Assembly (NCBI GenBank): GCA_963833965.1
Contig: CAWHZZ010000003.1
Span: forward strand, 765,233 to 829,232
From: CAJCIW01 sp963833965
GTDB lineage: Bacteria; Chlamydiota; Chlamydiia; Chlamydiales; Rhabdochlamydiaceae
Direction of reading: 5' to 3'
DNA length: 64,000 nucleotides
Shown here: positions 8,187-17,014 of the stretch, piece by piece
Position numbering within the stretch: the first letter of the stretch is position 1
Layout of the letters: the number at the start of each line of letters is the position of its first letter
Notes under the pieces: generated by a model
What the model saw: only the letters and a program-made list of their open reading frames with translations
Databases searched by the model: none
Told to the model about the DNA's origin: nothing
Program-made: the position numbers and the translations under genes

Positions 8187-9124
8187 TTCTGTCCTCCCTT
8201 CTTGACCATGTGCAAGAAGTAATCTTCCAATGTCGGCTGCATAATATTGATATTCGTGTAGACCACCCCGGCTTCCGCAAGAGCGGAAAGCAACGCGGCG
8301 ATCTCGCTCTCATCGAGCTGCAGTTCGATCGTGCGGTGTTCGATCTTGTAGGCCATCTTTAACCGCTCCGCGATGGCCGCTGTGCGCTTCATGCCATCTC
8401 CGACCTGAAGCTGCACCCGCGACGCTGACACACTTTTAGCCAAATTCCTTGGTAGGTCGTCGGCCACGATCTTTCCCTGCTGCAAAAACAAAATCCGGTC
8501 GCAAACTTCCCCGACCTCGGCCATATTGTGCGAGGTGTATAAAATCGAGGTGCCAAACATCTTTCTTTGCTCCAGAACAAAGTCGATCACATCTTGGGCG
8601 ATGTCGGGGTCTAGCGAGGCTGTCGGCTCGTCCAAAAGGGCGATCCGCGGCCGGATCATGAATGCCTTGACGAGCATCAGACGGGTAATCTGGCCAGCAG
8701 AGAGTTGCGAGACGTTTGACTTGCGCTTGGCGGCAATTCCGAAACGTTCGAGGAGTGGCTCCGTCCGCTCCTTGCGCTCCGCCGCCGTCAGGCCGTAGAG
8801 CCTACCAAACACTTCCAAATTCTGGTCCACAGTGAGCATCCACGGCAAGCTCACGTAGGTGCTCGCAAAAGCCACGTGCGTCAAAATTTCAGAGCGGTGC
8901 TTAAAAAAATCTTTTCCGAAGTACTCAATCGATCCCGACGTCGGCTTCAATGTGCTGAGAAGCATCTGGATCGTTGTGGTCTTGCCTGCCCCGTTGGATC
9001 CGAGCAGGCCCAAGATCTCCCCTTCCTTCAAGTCAAAGGAAATCCCACTGACAGCGATGAAAGGGATTTTCCCCGGGTAGACCTTCTTTAAATTCTTAAC
9101 CGATAAAACAATGTTTCTGTTCAT
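8183..9124 (-). CDS. ABC transporter ATP-binding protein
   Basis: A 313-residue cytoplasmic ATPase of an ABC-2 exporter. Walker A LGSNGAGKTTT lies near residue 41, the signature is LSAGQITRLMLVKAF (LSAGQ rather than LSGGQ), Walker B is RIALLDEPTASLDPD, and the switch His is in LYTSHNM. After the nucleotide-binding domain there is a C-terminal extension (about residues 225-313) of the DUF4162 type found in NatA/CcmA-like exporters. The stop overlaps the start of the permease gene, so the two are co-translated. Confidence 0.93.
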   Translation of the reverse strand: MNRNIVLSVKNLKKVYPGKIPFIAVSGISFDLKEGEILGLLGSNGAGKTTTIQMLLSTLKPTSGSIEYFGKDFFKHRSEILTHVAFASTYVSLPWMLTVDQNLEVFGRLYGLTAAERKERTEPLLERFGIAAKRKSNVSQLSAGQITRLMLVKAFMIRPRIALLDEPTASLDPDIAQDVIDFVLEQRKMFGTSILYTSHNMAEVGEVCDRILFLQQGKIVADDLPRNLAKSVSASRVQLQVGDGMKRTAAIAERLKMAYKIEHRTIELQLDESEIAALLSALAEAGVVYTNINIMQPTLEDYFLHMVKKGGQK

Positions 9125-9309
9125 GTTTCACCATTGCAGATAGAAAAACAACAAGTATTTCTGAGGATGACTCAGTGCATTTTCCGTGGGAGAAAATGAT
9201 CGTGAACGAAAGGAGTAAAGAATGAAAATTAGCGCATGGGATTGCTATTGATTATTTCCGTCAGCATAACATGGCTTTGGGAATTTGCGCAATAGGAGAC
9301 TGACCTTAA
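9125..9309. other. Non-coding gap upstream of the ABC transporter operon
   Basis: No supported gene. An AAAGGAGT site precedes an ATG at 9222 on the plus strand, but that frame closes after nine codons. In a neighbouring frame the next codons would read a GIAIDYFRQHNMALGI-like stretch, so this may be a tiny gene remnant. The minus-strand promoter of the ABC operon should lie here. Confidence 0.3.
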
Positions 9310-9413
9310 GGGGTTGTAAGAAAATAACTTTTACAGTTCTCGAGGGAAAAATCCTCAAGATCTAAACCGTTTTCCTCCTCGGGAACTGTAAAATTTATTT
9401 CCTTACAACTCCT
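9310..9413. mobile_element. MITE-like foldback element, family 1, copy 1
   Basis: A 104-bp element with imperfect terminal inverted repeats of about 36 bp: AGGGGTTGTAAGAAAATAAC at the left and the reverse complement of AGGAGTTGTAAGGAAATAAA at the right, each continuing into TTTTACAGTTC(T/C)CGAG. A second copy with the same ends and a longer middle is at 40930-41096. There is no coding capacity. Short open frames across it are products of the repeat. Confidence 0.75.
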
Positions 9414-9432
9414 AAACCCTGGCTTCGTCGCT

Positions 9433-9525
9433 TTTTTGGGATTATTTTGGCCTATTTTCAATCCCAATTCGGGGATCCATATGCCCGAATTGGAATCGAA
9501 AATAGGCTCAAAAGAACCCAAAAAC
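9433..9525. repeat. Foldback repeat related to the element at 15177-15377
   Basis: Two arms of about 41 bases (starting TTTTTGGGATTATTTTGGCC and ending in AGGCTCAAAAGAACCCAAAA) are reverse complements with about seven mismatches, meeting at CGGGGATCCATATGCCCG. The right arm shares, on its reverse strand, the string TTTTTGGGTTCTTTTGAGCC exactly with the repeat near 15.2 kb, so the two belong to one family. It is non-coding and lies between the family 1 MITE and a terminator. Confidence 0.7.
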
Positions 9526-9552
9526 CCACAGAAACTGAGTTGGTGGTCTCTT

Positions 9553-9590
9553 AAAAACCGCTTGAGAATCCCTCAAAAAGCGGTTTTTTT
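9553..9590. terminator. Bidirectional rho-independent terminator overlapping the stop of the F-box-like gene
   Basis: The stem AAAAACCGCTT / AAGCGGTTTTT (9553-9563 with 9578-9588), extended internally by a TTGAG/CTCAA pairing, is followed by T-runs on both strands. It overlaps the last codons of the minus-strand gene ending at 9573, whose final residues (KKTAF) are encoded within the right arm. Confidence 0.8.
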
Positions 9591-10721
9591 AACGAGAGAT
9601 TGGAGAGTGGCCAGGTAGTGTTGAAAATGCTTTTCGGACCATCGATCTTCGATAACGGAATTGGCCCGCATGAAATACAAATTTGACCAAATGTATTTTT
9701 TAGCTTCAAAACTACATGCATTGATCAAAGAGCGAATGTGATTGAGGTTCTCAGGGGTCCGCTTTTCAGGATCGTCGATCAACTTACCGATTAAGACGGA
9801 GCATTCCTCTAAATGAAGCTTGTTCCTGAAATAATCTTCTTGCCTGCGCGCAGCTCGAAATTCTTGTGCCAAAATCGCCGAATGCGCTTGAGCGGGGGCT
9901 TCCATGAAAGTAGAAACTTCGCGATCATTCTCTCGAAGATCAAGATTAAGAAAGTGTCTGTCGCTTTCCAAATCTTTATATTTTTTTGCCAATCTCGTTG
10001 TGTCGAAGGTGAGATTGGATATTTCCCGGGCGGTGTCATCACCATTGATAAGGAGCTCGGCAACGCTATGGTAAACAGGCAGATGCTCAACTAACATTCC
10101 CTGCCGTTCTTCCTCGGGGATATTCAAAAATTCTTCTGCGGAGATATTCTGAAATTGTCTTGGATTTTGACTAATTGACGCAACAATATCCCCTCTATCC
10201 TCTGGATGCACTGGCAATAACTGCTTATCGATCTCATCTAAAGATTGTCCCATCTTGTCTTTGATCGCATCAAGATCCTGAGCGCATTTTTTATAGGCTT
10301 TCCAAGCTTTATCAATGGGTGAATTTGGATCTTGATAATGGGAGCCGCAAATGGCTTTTATCTCCTCGGTCAATTGCCGTTTGGCATGCTCTGCTCGAAC
10401 AAGAAAATGAGTGATCGCATCGCCAATAAAAGAAGGATCCAGCTGCCTCGGAAAGTCCTCACTGTCTCGAGTTGAATTCATCAGCTGGCTCATGACTTTC
10501 CAGCAATTGGAGGGATGGAAAGAGCGCAATGTTTTGAAGAAATTTCCATTGTCGAACAACGCCTGATGCTGAGTTTCAAAAAGATTTTTAAAAAATTTAT
10601 TATTAGAAAAAGTTTGGTAGAGCTTTTTATTAACACCGCTTAACTGAACCAAACTATTCGTATCGCAATTATTAATAATGACCGGTTCTACATCGGATAC
10701 TAATCCTGGAAAAATTGTCAT
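9573..10721 (-). CDS. F-box-like N-terminal domain protein, family 1 (382 aa)
   Basis: The first 45 residues (FPGLVSDVEPVIINNC, then LVQLSGVNKKLYQTFSN) have the F-box pattern of a Pro-hydrophobic start, a mid hydrophobic helix and an L.L..V...(L/Y) end. Then comes a family-specific segment HPSNCWKVM, a conserved motif ICGSHYQDPNSPIDKAW (residues about 124-140), a charged probable coiled-coil middle, and a conserved end EDRWSEKHFQHYLATL. Paralogues with the same order lie at 14170 and 15448, and a stub at 16772. F-box proteins are reported from amoeba-associated chlamydiae, where they are proposed to hijack host SCF ubiquitin ligases. That role is inference here. Confidence 0.7.
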   Translation of the reverse strand: MTIFPGLVSDVEPVIINNCDTNSLVQLSGVNKKLYQTFSNNKFFKNLFETQHQALFDNGNFFKTLRSFHPSNCWKVMSQLMNSTRDSEDFPRQLDPSFIGDAITHFLVRAEHAKRQLTEEIKAICGSHYQDPNSPIDKAWKAYKKCAQDLDAIKDKMGQSLDEIDKQLLPVHPEDRGDIVASISQNPRQFQNISAEEFLNIPEEERQGMLVEHLPVYHSVAELLINGDDTAREISNLTFDTTRLAKKYKDLESDRHFLNLDLRENDREVSTFMEAPAQAHSAILAQEFRAARRQEDYFRNKLHLEECSVLIGKLIDDPEKRTPENLNHIRSLINACSFEAKKYIWSNLYFMRANSVIEDRWSEKHFQHYLATLQSLVKKTAF

Positions 10722-10941
10722 TTTACACCTTATTATTTTAAATTAGCATTAGAAATTATAAAAAAATCACACATTAACTTCAACCAATCAAATAATCATA
10801 ATCAATTATTTATTAATATTTATTGAGGAGCAATTAAGACGCAGCTACCTAATAATCAAATGCTTATATAGATAATTTTATTATTGATCTCTATAATACT
10901 AAAGTATATAATTTATCTCATAAATTTATAATAAGGATATT
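10722..10941. promoter_or_regulatory. AT-rich divergent promoter region
   Basis: About 220 bp, very AT-rich, separating two divergent F-box-like genes and containing no gene. The start at 10942 has an AAGGAT ribosome-binding site. The region must hold promoters for both directions, but I cannot pick convincing -35/-10 pairs among the many A/T stretches. Confidence 0.5.
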
Positions 10942-12333
10942 ATGTCGACGATAAATTACATCAATTACTCTACAAAAAACTTAACTCAATATTCCCCAGA
11001 AAGCAACGCTCCTAACTTGTTGCACCTGCCGCAAGAGCTTCTTCAAGTGATCATGAACAAAGTCGCCGATGAGCCCTCCCACATCTTATCGGCCATCCGC
11101 GCCGTCGAATTTGGCCGGGTCTGCGCCTATACCCACAAGCTCACACACGAGGACATTGACGTCCACACCCTCATTGGGGATGAAAAGAAATTTACGCCTT
11201 TTGTGGAGTTACTCTCCTTCAAATTACCACAAATCGTGTATCAAGATGAGGCTGATATTTGTCTCGTTCTTTTGAGATACATTTTCGAGGCAAGAGATTT
11301 TGATTCTCAAAACTCCTTTAATGATTTATTAGAAGATTTTGAAAGAGACCATCCAAACGTAGAAAACCTGTATCAGGAATTTACAGCTCATATGAAGGCT
11401 TATTACGAAAAAGAGCCTAAATACAAAGTAGATCTCTTTAAAGTCTATTACACTTTTTTTAAAAAATCTGTCGTAGAGATCTTTGGCAAAGAATATGCGA
11501 AATGCTCTGGAAATTTTTACGACTTTGCCCGATTCGCAGGGAATGGCTCAAGAATCATCGGCTCAGATTCGTCTGAAAAACAGGAGTTCAGTGGAAAAAT
11601 CCACACAGATATCATCGACCAATTCGCAGGCAAGCCTATTGAAGAGATTTCCATCGATGAGTACAAATACCTTTCTTCGGAATTGCCCCTTTGGTTTACC
11701 CGCACTCCCCAAGAAACTCACGAGCTTTTCCTCCGCCAAGCCATTCTCCGATTCCACAATAAAGATGAGATCGAAGCGATCCGAGACAAATACGCCAATC
11801 CCAGCGAAGAACTGCTTACATCGATCAAGATCGAGCTGAAAGATGAGCGGACTGAGTCCCTTATGAATGTTGATGAGCAAATCAACTATCTTTGCGGGGG
11901 CAATTTTAATGGGGCGATCGATGCCGCTTACAGGCTCATGCGCATGCGCGAGCAAAAATTGAACACCGTCAAATCGGTCTATCAGAGCGCGCTGATGGCG
12001 CAATCCCAGGAAAAACCAAATCCCTTGTCCAATGGCCAAATTTTCATCAACGGGACGTTTGAGACCTACAAAGACAAGCTCAAGAAGTTTGAAGAAGCGC
12101 GCAATGAGTTTGAAGACCTCAAAGCCGAACTAGCGCAATACGCGGTTTGGACAAACGGTGTGATCTCAGGCGGCAAGAAATTCGAGCTCGAGGCGGGATT
12201 GCAAGAGGAAAAACTCACCACCGACGCGCGGGCGATCTGCAAAAAAAACAGTGAATTCTATGAGCAATTGGGCCAGCCCATCAATGAAGAGAATAAATCT
12301 GAGTTATATAAACAACTAAATAAAATAATTTAA
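10942..12333 (+). CDS. F-box-like protein, family 2 (463 aa)
   Basis: After a polar start, residues about 26-75 (NLLHLPQELLQVIMNKVAD, then AIRAVEFGRVCAYTHKLTHED) match the F-box outline LP.(D/E)(L/V)L..I......A....V.R. The rest is mostly charged helix, with KVDLFKVYYTFFKKS mid-way and a C-terminal block AVWTNGVISGGKKFELEAGL followed by EEKLTTDA. Its neighbour 12 bp downstream is a paralogue along its whole length, and a remnant of a third copy follows. No catalytic motif is seen. A role as a host ubiquitin-ligase adaptor is inferred only from the F-box-like start and the lineage. Confidence 0.65.
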   Translation: MSTINYINYSTKNLTQYSPESNAPNLLHLPQELLQVIMNKVADEPSHILSAIRAVEFGRVCAYTHKLTHEDIDVHTLIGDEKKFTPFVELLSFKLPQIVYQDEADICLVLLRYIFEARDFDSQNSFNDLLEDFERDHPNVENLYQEFTAHMKAYYEKEPKYKVDLFKVYYTFFKKSVVEIFGKEYAKCSGNFYDFARFAGNGSRIIGSDSSEKQEFSGKIHTDIIDQFAGKPIEEISIDEYKYLSSELPLWFTRTPQETHELFLRQAILRFHNKDEIEAIRDKYANPSEELLTSIKIELKDERTESLMNVDEQINYLCGGNFNGAIDAAYRLMRMREQKLNTVKSVYQSALMAQSQEKPNPLSNGQIFINGTFETYKDKLKKFEEARNEFEDLKAELAQYAVWTNGVISGGKKFELEAGLQEEKLTTDARAICKKNSEFYEQLGQPINEENKSELYKQLNKII

Positions 12334-12345
12334 AAACAGGTAATT

Positions 12346-13785
12346 ATGTCATCATTTATAAATTGCGACGTTAACTACTCGAATAAAAACGTAGCTCAAC
12401 CAATTGATGCTTCCAACTTGTTGCATTTGCCACAAGATGTCCTTAAGATCATCACACGCAATGTCGCCGCCGGCGAATCCTCCGACATGAAATCGGCCAT
12501 CCGAGCCGTCGAGTTTGGCAGGGTCTGCGCTAATACTCACAAGCTCACCCATGAAGACGAACAGATCGAGACCCTGCTCTACGACGAAAAGAAATTTTCT
12601 CCTCTGGTCAATTTCCTAGAAGGGAGTTTCGGGAAATCTGTTGGTGTTGACGACCTCTATCGAATGAGATTGCTTTTGGAGGAAAATGATACAGCCACTT
12701 TACAAGTTAAAGTGGAGAACTTATTTGAAGATTACTTAAGAGATCATCCTGGCCTTGATAGGGAGGAGGCTGTAGAGGCATTTGAAGCGGAATTGAAGAC
12801 TTTCTTAGACCAAGAGCCAAATAATAATAAGAAGGATCTATTCAAAGTTTTTTACGCAGTTTTTAAAAAATCTTTTCTAGGATTCATCTGGAACGAAATC
12901 TCCAACGGCCTCATAGAAGAAATTACACCCCACAGCTTCAAAGTGGCAGAAATGTATGAAAATTGCGTAGAAAACGCCTCTAGAATGATCGCATCAGAGC
13001 CTGCTGAGCTCTCGGGCTTCCTGCAAAAAGTCCATGCCAAGATGATCGAGACCTATGCGAAGCAGCCTCTCGAGCAATTGACAATCGAAAAATACCTCGA
13101 CCTCTCTCGCACATTCTTAAAGATATTCGTTCCATCCCATCCCCAATTTCATGAGCTTCATTTGCGACAAGCGCTTCAGCACCACCACGATAAGGCTGAA
13201 TTCGAGACTCTTAGGCAAAAATTTGTCAATCCCGGTTTAGAACAACTTCACAGCATGAAAGAATTTCTAAAGGTCATCCGGTCCGCCGAGCTTAAAAATG
13301 TGACGGCGGAAATTCATGCGTTTTGCGGAGACTATTTTAACGGGTCGATTGATGCCGTATACCGTCGCATGGTCTCGGCCGAAAAAAATATGCTCGAAGC
13401 CAGGGCGGAGTATTTTGAGAGTATCGAAGGGCAAATCGCGCTGCTCAACACCACCCAAGATCCCGATCTTATCGAAAAGGGCCATCAGCGGGTCAACACC
13501 TTATTCCAGAAGCATACTGCCGCGTTGGAGGAGTATCAAAACCATCGGATAGTATTCAGAAAATATAACGAGCGTCTCGCGGAACTTGCCGTTTGGACAA
13601 ACGGCGTCATGACGGGCGGGAGGAAAGTGGAGCTCGAAGCCGGCCTGCAAGAGAAAAAACTCACCGAGGATGCCTATTTAGAATGCCAAAAAATCAGCGA
13701 GTTCTATGCTCTGTTAGCTCAGCCCATCGATGAGAATAACAAAGATGAGGCATATGAACTCATCCACAACCTGATTGAAGGGTAA
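12346..13785 (+). CDS. F-box-like protein, family 2 (479 aa)
   Basis: A full-length paralogue of the preceding gene: F-box-like region NLLHLPQDVLKIITRNVAAG followed by SAIRAVEFGRVCANTHKLTH (residues about 24-72), the DLFKVFYAVFKKSF segment, and the conserved end AVWTNGVMTGGRKVELEAGL followed by QEKKLTEDA. The middle is divergent while both ends are well conserved, as expected if the N-terminus recruits a common partner and the middle binds varying targets (inference). An AGG site lies upstream of ATG 12346, and the 12-bp gap implies co-transcription with the 10942 gene. Confidence 0.65.
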   Translation: MSSFINCDVNYSNKNVAQPIDASNLLHLPQDVLKIITRNVAAGESSDMKSAIRAVEFGRVCANTHKLTHEDEQIETLLYDEKKFSPLVNFLEGSFGKSVGVDDLYRMRLLLEENDTATLQVKVENLFEDYLRDHPGLDREEAVEAFEAELKTFLDQEPNNNKKDLFKVFYAVFKKSFLGFIWNEISNGLIEEITPHSFKVAEMYENCVENASRMIASEPAELSGFLQKVHAKMIETYAKQPLEQLTIEKYLDLSRTFLKIFVPSHPQFHELHLRQALQHHHDKAEFETLRQKFVNPGLEQLHSMKEFLKVIRSAELKNVTAEIHAFCGDYFNGSIDAVYRRMVSAEKNMLEARAEYFESIEGQIALLNTTQDPDLIEKGHQRVNTLFQKHTAALEEYQNHRIVFRKYNERLAELAVWTNGVMTGGRKVELEAGLQEKKLTEDAYLECQKISEFYALLAQPIDENNKDEAYELIHNLIEG

Positions 13786-14169
13786 ACATCATCGAAGAAA
13801 TTCATCAGTTGACGAAATATTTCGGAATCGACCATCATTTCTTCCATTTCGAAGGGTAATGGTATGTCTATATGTCCCTGCAGCCCCGATACCAAAAGAG
13901 CGTATTACAACCAGCTTGATGGATTCGAGCAAGTCTTCTATAACAGACATCTCGATTTATTTAAAAAAATCCAGTTTCGTTTCTTTTTGCAAATAGGACA
14001 AAAACTGTTGAATGACATCTCGCCTCAAAGTTTTGCGGTTGGCAAGCAAACTCAAATGAGCGACTTGGTCTCTTCGATGAGAATTGGAATCGACTTTTTT
14101 GGGAAAACCAACTCCAAGAGGCTCATGATGATGGCTTTTGTGGACTACGTCGAAAAGAAAATCAATTGA
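13786..14169 (+). pseudogene. Remnant of a third family 2 F-box-like gene
   Basis: An open frame from ATG 13864 to 14169 (101 codons) resembles only the middle of the family 2 proteins: HLDLFKKIQFRFFLQIGQ followed by LLNDISPQSFAVGKQ aligns with the DLFKVFYAVFKKSF and LIEEITPHSFKVAEM segments of the 12346 protein. The F-box-like start and the conserved C-terminal block are missing, and 13786-13863 shows no ribosome-binding site or intact start. It is most simply a decayed third tandem copy. A small expressed protein cannot be excluded. Confidence 0.55.
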
Positions 14170-15174
14170 TCAACTCAAGGTCGCCTGCGTCAAATCTGCA
14201 AAGGCGATTCTTTGCCTCATCAACTCTCTCTTTTCTTGAACAATGCTGAAGAGGGCATGCAAGTGATCTTTAAAGTGGTTTTCTGCCCAGGAGTCCTCGA
14301 TGACCCCCTTTGAGCTGCGGAAGTACAATTCCCTCCAAATCAAAGCGCCCCAAATGCAGTACTCCTCCCATTTTTCTGTTTCCTGTTCATATGTGCAGGA
14401 ATTGATTAAGTCGCGAATGCGCGCAAGGTTCTCAAGGGTCTTTTCCTCGGGATTGTTGCCTACTGTTATAATTAACGCAACGCATGCATCCAAATGAAGT
14501 TTGTTTTTTAACGCATTTTCCAAACTCAATGCATGTGTCAATTCACTAGTGATTTTAGTTTCATGTTTCTGAGGAAACGAGGCCAATTCCATATCGATCA
14601 TTTCGATTCTATTGCAGGCCGTGATTCTTTGGATTTCGAGCTTATCGTACTTTTTTTTAGCTTTTTCAACTTTTTGCACGACACTTTCTGCTCTCAAGCT
14701 ATATTCCAGACGAAAAACTTCCGCTTCACCCTCAAGGCGTTTATACTTTTTCCAGGCTTTGTCGATGGGAGAACTTGAATCTTCGTAATGGGAGCCGCAA
14801 ATGGCCCTATTTTTTACCTCAAACGGCCGCCGTTTGACGAGCAGTTTGCCCTTTTCGAAGCGGGCTCCATCCTCGACAAATGTGGAACTGAACCGCCCGG
14901 GGAACTGCGCTCGATATTCGGGGTCCAGCGCCTTGCACATCACCTTCCCACCATTGGTCTCGTGCGCCGAGCGCAAGAGCGCGCAGCAGAGCTTCTCGTA
15001 GGTCGTCAGGAGAGGATGTTGCACATAAAAGCGATCGATGAAGAACTGATTTGTCAGCACCTCATTTCCGCGGCGATTGACCCGGCCCAATTGGAGCTGG
15101 GCAGCCGTGTGGCAAAAGGAGAGGATTTTGAGGTCCAGATCAGAGATCAAGCCGGGAAAAATTGTAGTAGCCAT
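14170..15174 (-). CDS. F-box-like protein, family 1 (334 aa)
   Basis: Starts MATTIFPGLISDLDLKILSF, close to the start of the family 1 gene at 9573, which fixes ATG 15174 as the real start. F-box-like residues 3-45 are followed by QHPLLTTYEKL, the motif ICGSHYEDSSSPIDKAWKKY (about residues 122-141), a charged coiled-coil-like middle (about 145-215) and the conserved end EDSWAENHFKDHLHALFSIV. A foldback element (15177-15377) begins 2 bp upstream of the start codon and replaces any ribosome-binding site or native promoter, so expression may be altered or lost. Confidence 0.7.
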   Translation of the reverse strand: MATTIFPGLISDLDLKILSFCHTAAQLQLGRVNRRGNEVLTNQFFIDRFYVQHPLLTTYEKLCCALLRSAHETNGGKVMCKALDPEYRAQFPGRFSSTFVEDGARFEKGKLLVKRRPFEVKNRAICGSHYEDSSSPIDKAWKKYKRLEGEAEVFRLEYSLRAESVVQKVEKAKKKYDKLEIQRITACNRIEMIDMELASFPQKHETKITSELTHALSLENALKNKLHLDACVALIITVGNNPEEKTLENLARIRDLINSCTYEQETEKWEEYCIWGALIWRELYFRSSKGVIEDSWAENHFKDHLHALFSIVQEKRELMRQRIAFADLTQATLS

Positions 15175-15176
15175 AA

Positions 15177-15377
15177 GAGTGTGTTTACAAAGTAAGGGTT
15201 CGTCGATTTTTGGGTTCTTTTGAGCCGATTTTCGATTTAAATTGCATGGGTCATATACGAAGGTTGATATTACCCCTGCAATTTATACCGAAATGAACTC
15301 GAAATTTGGTATAAAGTCGTAAAGCGGCTTAAAAGAACCCAAAAATCGACTGAACGTTGCATTGTAAACACACTCTA
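15177..15377. mobile_element. MITE-like foldback element abutting a start codon
   Basis: About 200 bp. Outer inverted repeats AGAGTGTGTTTACAAAG (left) and CATTGTAAACACACTCT (right) flank inner arms CGATTTTTGGGTTCTTTTGA and TAAAAGAACCCAAAAATCG (23 of 24 positions pair when extended to GCCG). Further inside, AAATTGCATGGGTCATAT pairs with ATATTACCCCTGCAATTT. The whole element can fold back on itself and has no coding capacity. The inner arm is shared with the repeat at 9433-9525. Confidence 0.75.
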
Positions 15378-15447
15378 AGATTGACACATTAAAAAATGGG
15401 GGATCATTTTACTGAACCCCAGTCGCGTATTTCCAAGCGATTTTTTA

Positions 15448-16767
15448 TTAACGCTCCTCTATTAATATTATGTTCATTGGGAAATTGGCCATGTCGTTGG
15501 CGGAATCAGGAGAAGACCAGTCTGGGGGATTAGACATGTATTCCGGCGCTACCGTGACAACGTAAGCCTTGGCTTCGAAAGCGACCTCCGCGAGGATGGT
15601 GCTGAGCGTGCGTAAATGGTCTTTAAAATGCTTTTCCGCCCAAGAGTCTTCGATCGCTCTGCTGGCACATTGGAAATAAAGCTGACTCCAAACCTTAATT
15701 CGATAATCATCATGGCAGGCATTGATCAAGTCTTGTACCTGCTGAAAAGCTTCCGGGGTTTTTTCTTCAGGATGATTCACAAGTGTTTTTACCAGACTTA
15801 GACATTTGTCTAGAGAATATTTGCTCTTTAGGTTCCTTTCAATCATCATAGCTGCAAACCTTTCCTCCGTTAATTCTGCGAGATGTATTTTCGCAGGATT
15901 CGATTGGTATTCATGTAACCTTCGCTTTTCGATCGCTAGTTTGTTTGCAACATTTCCTCGCAATTTTTCGAGAACAAAATATTGGTGAGAGAATTCGTAA
16001 GATCGGTCTCTGAGTCGTCTGTAATTTTCGAATGAGGAGTCGATGGAAAGAGAGTCTCTGATTATTTTTTGATAGAGAGCAAATAGATCTCCACTCATCG
16101 CCGGATTTTCATCTGGAGAATTCTCCAGGAACTCCTCATAGGAGGAAGAAACAAATGCTTCTGCGCCGCCATCGAATTGATCGACAATCATTTTGAGTTG
16201 ATCTACATCGAGCTGCAGGTTTTTTTCTTTCATTGCCAGCTCGACTTCATCTTGCTTTTGCTTTGACAAATCATCGTGTTGTATCCGGGCTATCACGCAG
16301 TCTTGTGCGCATCTATCAAGCTCTTTCCAAGTTTTGTCAATGGGCGAACTGGGATCCTCGAAATAAGAGCCGCAAATCTCTTTGTTTTTTTCTTCCCACG
16401 CTTTGATCTGCGTGTTGATTCTCTCAACATTTTTGGGATGCGCCTCCTCCAAGAATTCAGGGCGTACGCGATTTGCAAACGATGAGTTCATCGGGCCCCA
16501 CTGAGCATCCATCACTTTGCACATCACCTTCCAGCAGTTCGATGGATGGGTCGTCAGCAAAACGGTATAAAGCTTGTCGTAGGGCTTGAGAAGAGGGTGC
16601 TGCTCGAAGTAATGTTTCTGAAAGAAATTCACATTGGGCAGATACTCAAAAGCGCTTTTATTGGCGCTGCTTAAAGACAGCAGGCTGTAGGTGCTGCAAA
16701 AAGGAATGATGAGCGCCTGCACTTCAGAGGGCAGTAGGGGGAAAACAAAAAGTTGCTTTATTGACAT
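15448..16767 (-). CDS. F-box-like protein, family 1 (439 aa)
   Basis: N-terminal F-box-like region VFPLLPSEVQALIIPFC followed by LLSLSSANKSAFEYLP (residues about 8-45), then HPSNCWKVMCKVMDAQWGP, the family motif ICGSYFEDPSSPIDKTWKEL (about residues 130-149), a long charged helix-rich middle, and the conserved end EDSWAEKHFKDHLRTLSTIL (about 375-394) with a 45-residue tail absent from the other copies. GGTGAAAAT precedes ATG 16767. A related stub lies just upstream on the same strand (16772-16921). Confidence 0.7.
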   Translation of the reverse strand: MSIKQLFVFPLLPSEVQALIIPFCSTYSLLSLSSANKSAFEYLPNVNFFQKHYFEQHPLLKPYDKLYTVLLTTHPSNCWKVMCKVMDAQWGPMNSSFANRVRPEFLEEAHPKNVERINTQIKAWEEKNKEICGSYFEDPSSPIDKTWKELDRCAQDCVIARIQHDDLSKQKQDEVELAMKEKNLQLDVDQLKMIVDQFDGGAEAFVSSSYEEFLENSPDENPAMSGDLFALYQKIIRDSLSIDSSFENYRRLRDRSYEFSHQYFVLEKLRGNVANKLAIEKRRLHEYQSNPAKIHLAELTEERFAAMMIERNLKSKYSLDKCLSLVKTLVNHPEEKTPEAFQQVQDLINACHDDYRIKVWSQLYFQCASRAIEDSWAEKHFKDHLRTLSTILAEVAFEAKAYVVTVAPEYMSNPPDWSSPDSANDMANFPMNIILIEER

Positions 16768-16771
16768 ATTT

Positions 16772-16921
16772 TCACCTAGTAAAAAAATTAAATGTTTTTT
16801 GTAAAACCAGCAGTCTGGAACCTACCACATTAACACCGCTTAAAATGATCAGGCCTTCGGGGTCGCAGAAAGAAATGATTTTCAGCTGGATTTCGGAAGG
16901 GAGAATTGGAAAAATTTTCAT
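16772..16921 (-). pseudogene. Truncated family 1 F-box-like gene (F-box only)
   Basis: From ATG 16921 the frame encodes 49 residues: MKIFPILPSEIQLKIISFC then PEGLIILSGVN, a good match to the F-box-like start of the three family 1 genes, followed by unrelated residues and a stop 4 bp before the next gene begins. The rest of the family 1 sequence is absent. It looks like a 5' remnant left when the neighbouring copy was duplicated or deleted. A minimal F-box peptide is the alternative. Confidence 0.55.
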
Positions 16922-17014
16922 TTCATGTGGCAAATGATTTGAAATGGACACTTTGCACCTATTTTTATAAAAACAGGGCGAGATTATGCTTAAAACCAAA
17001 GATTAATGGCAAAA

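Noticed and set aside
9222..9294. Small gene after an AAAGGAGT site
   Set aside because: The frame closes after nine codons and the alternative frame (19 codons from 9235) has no ribosome-binding site. Too little to call.
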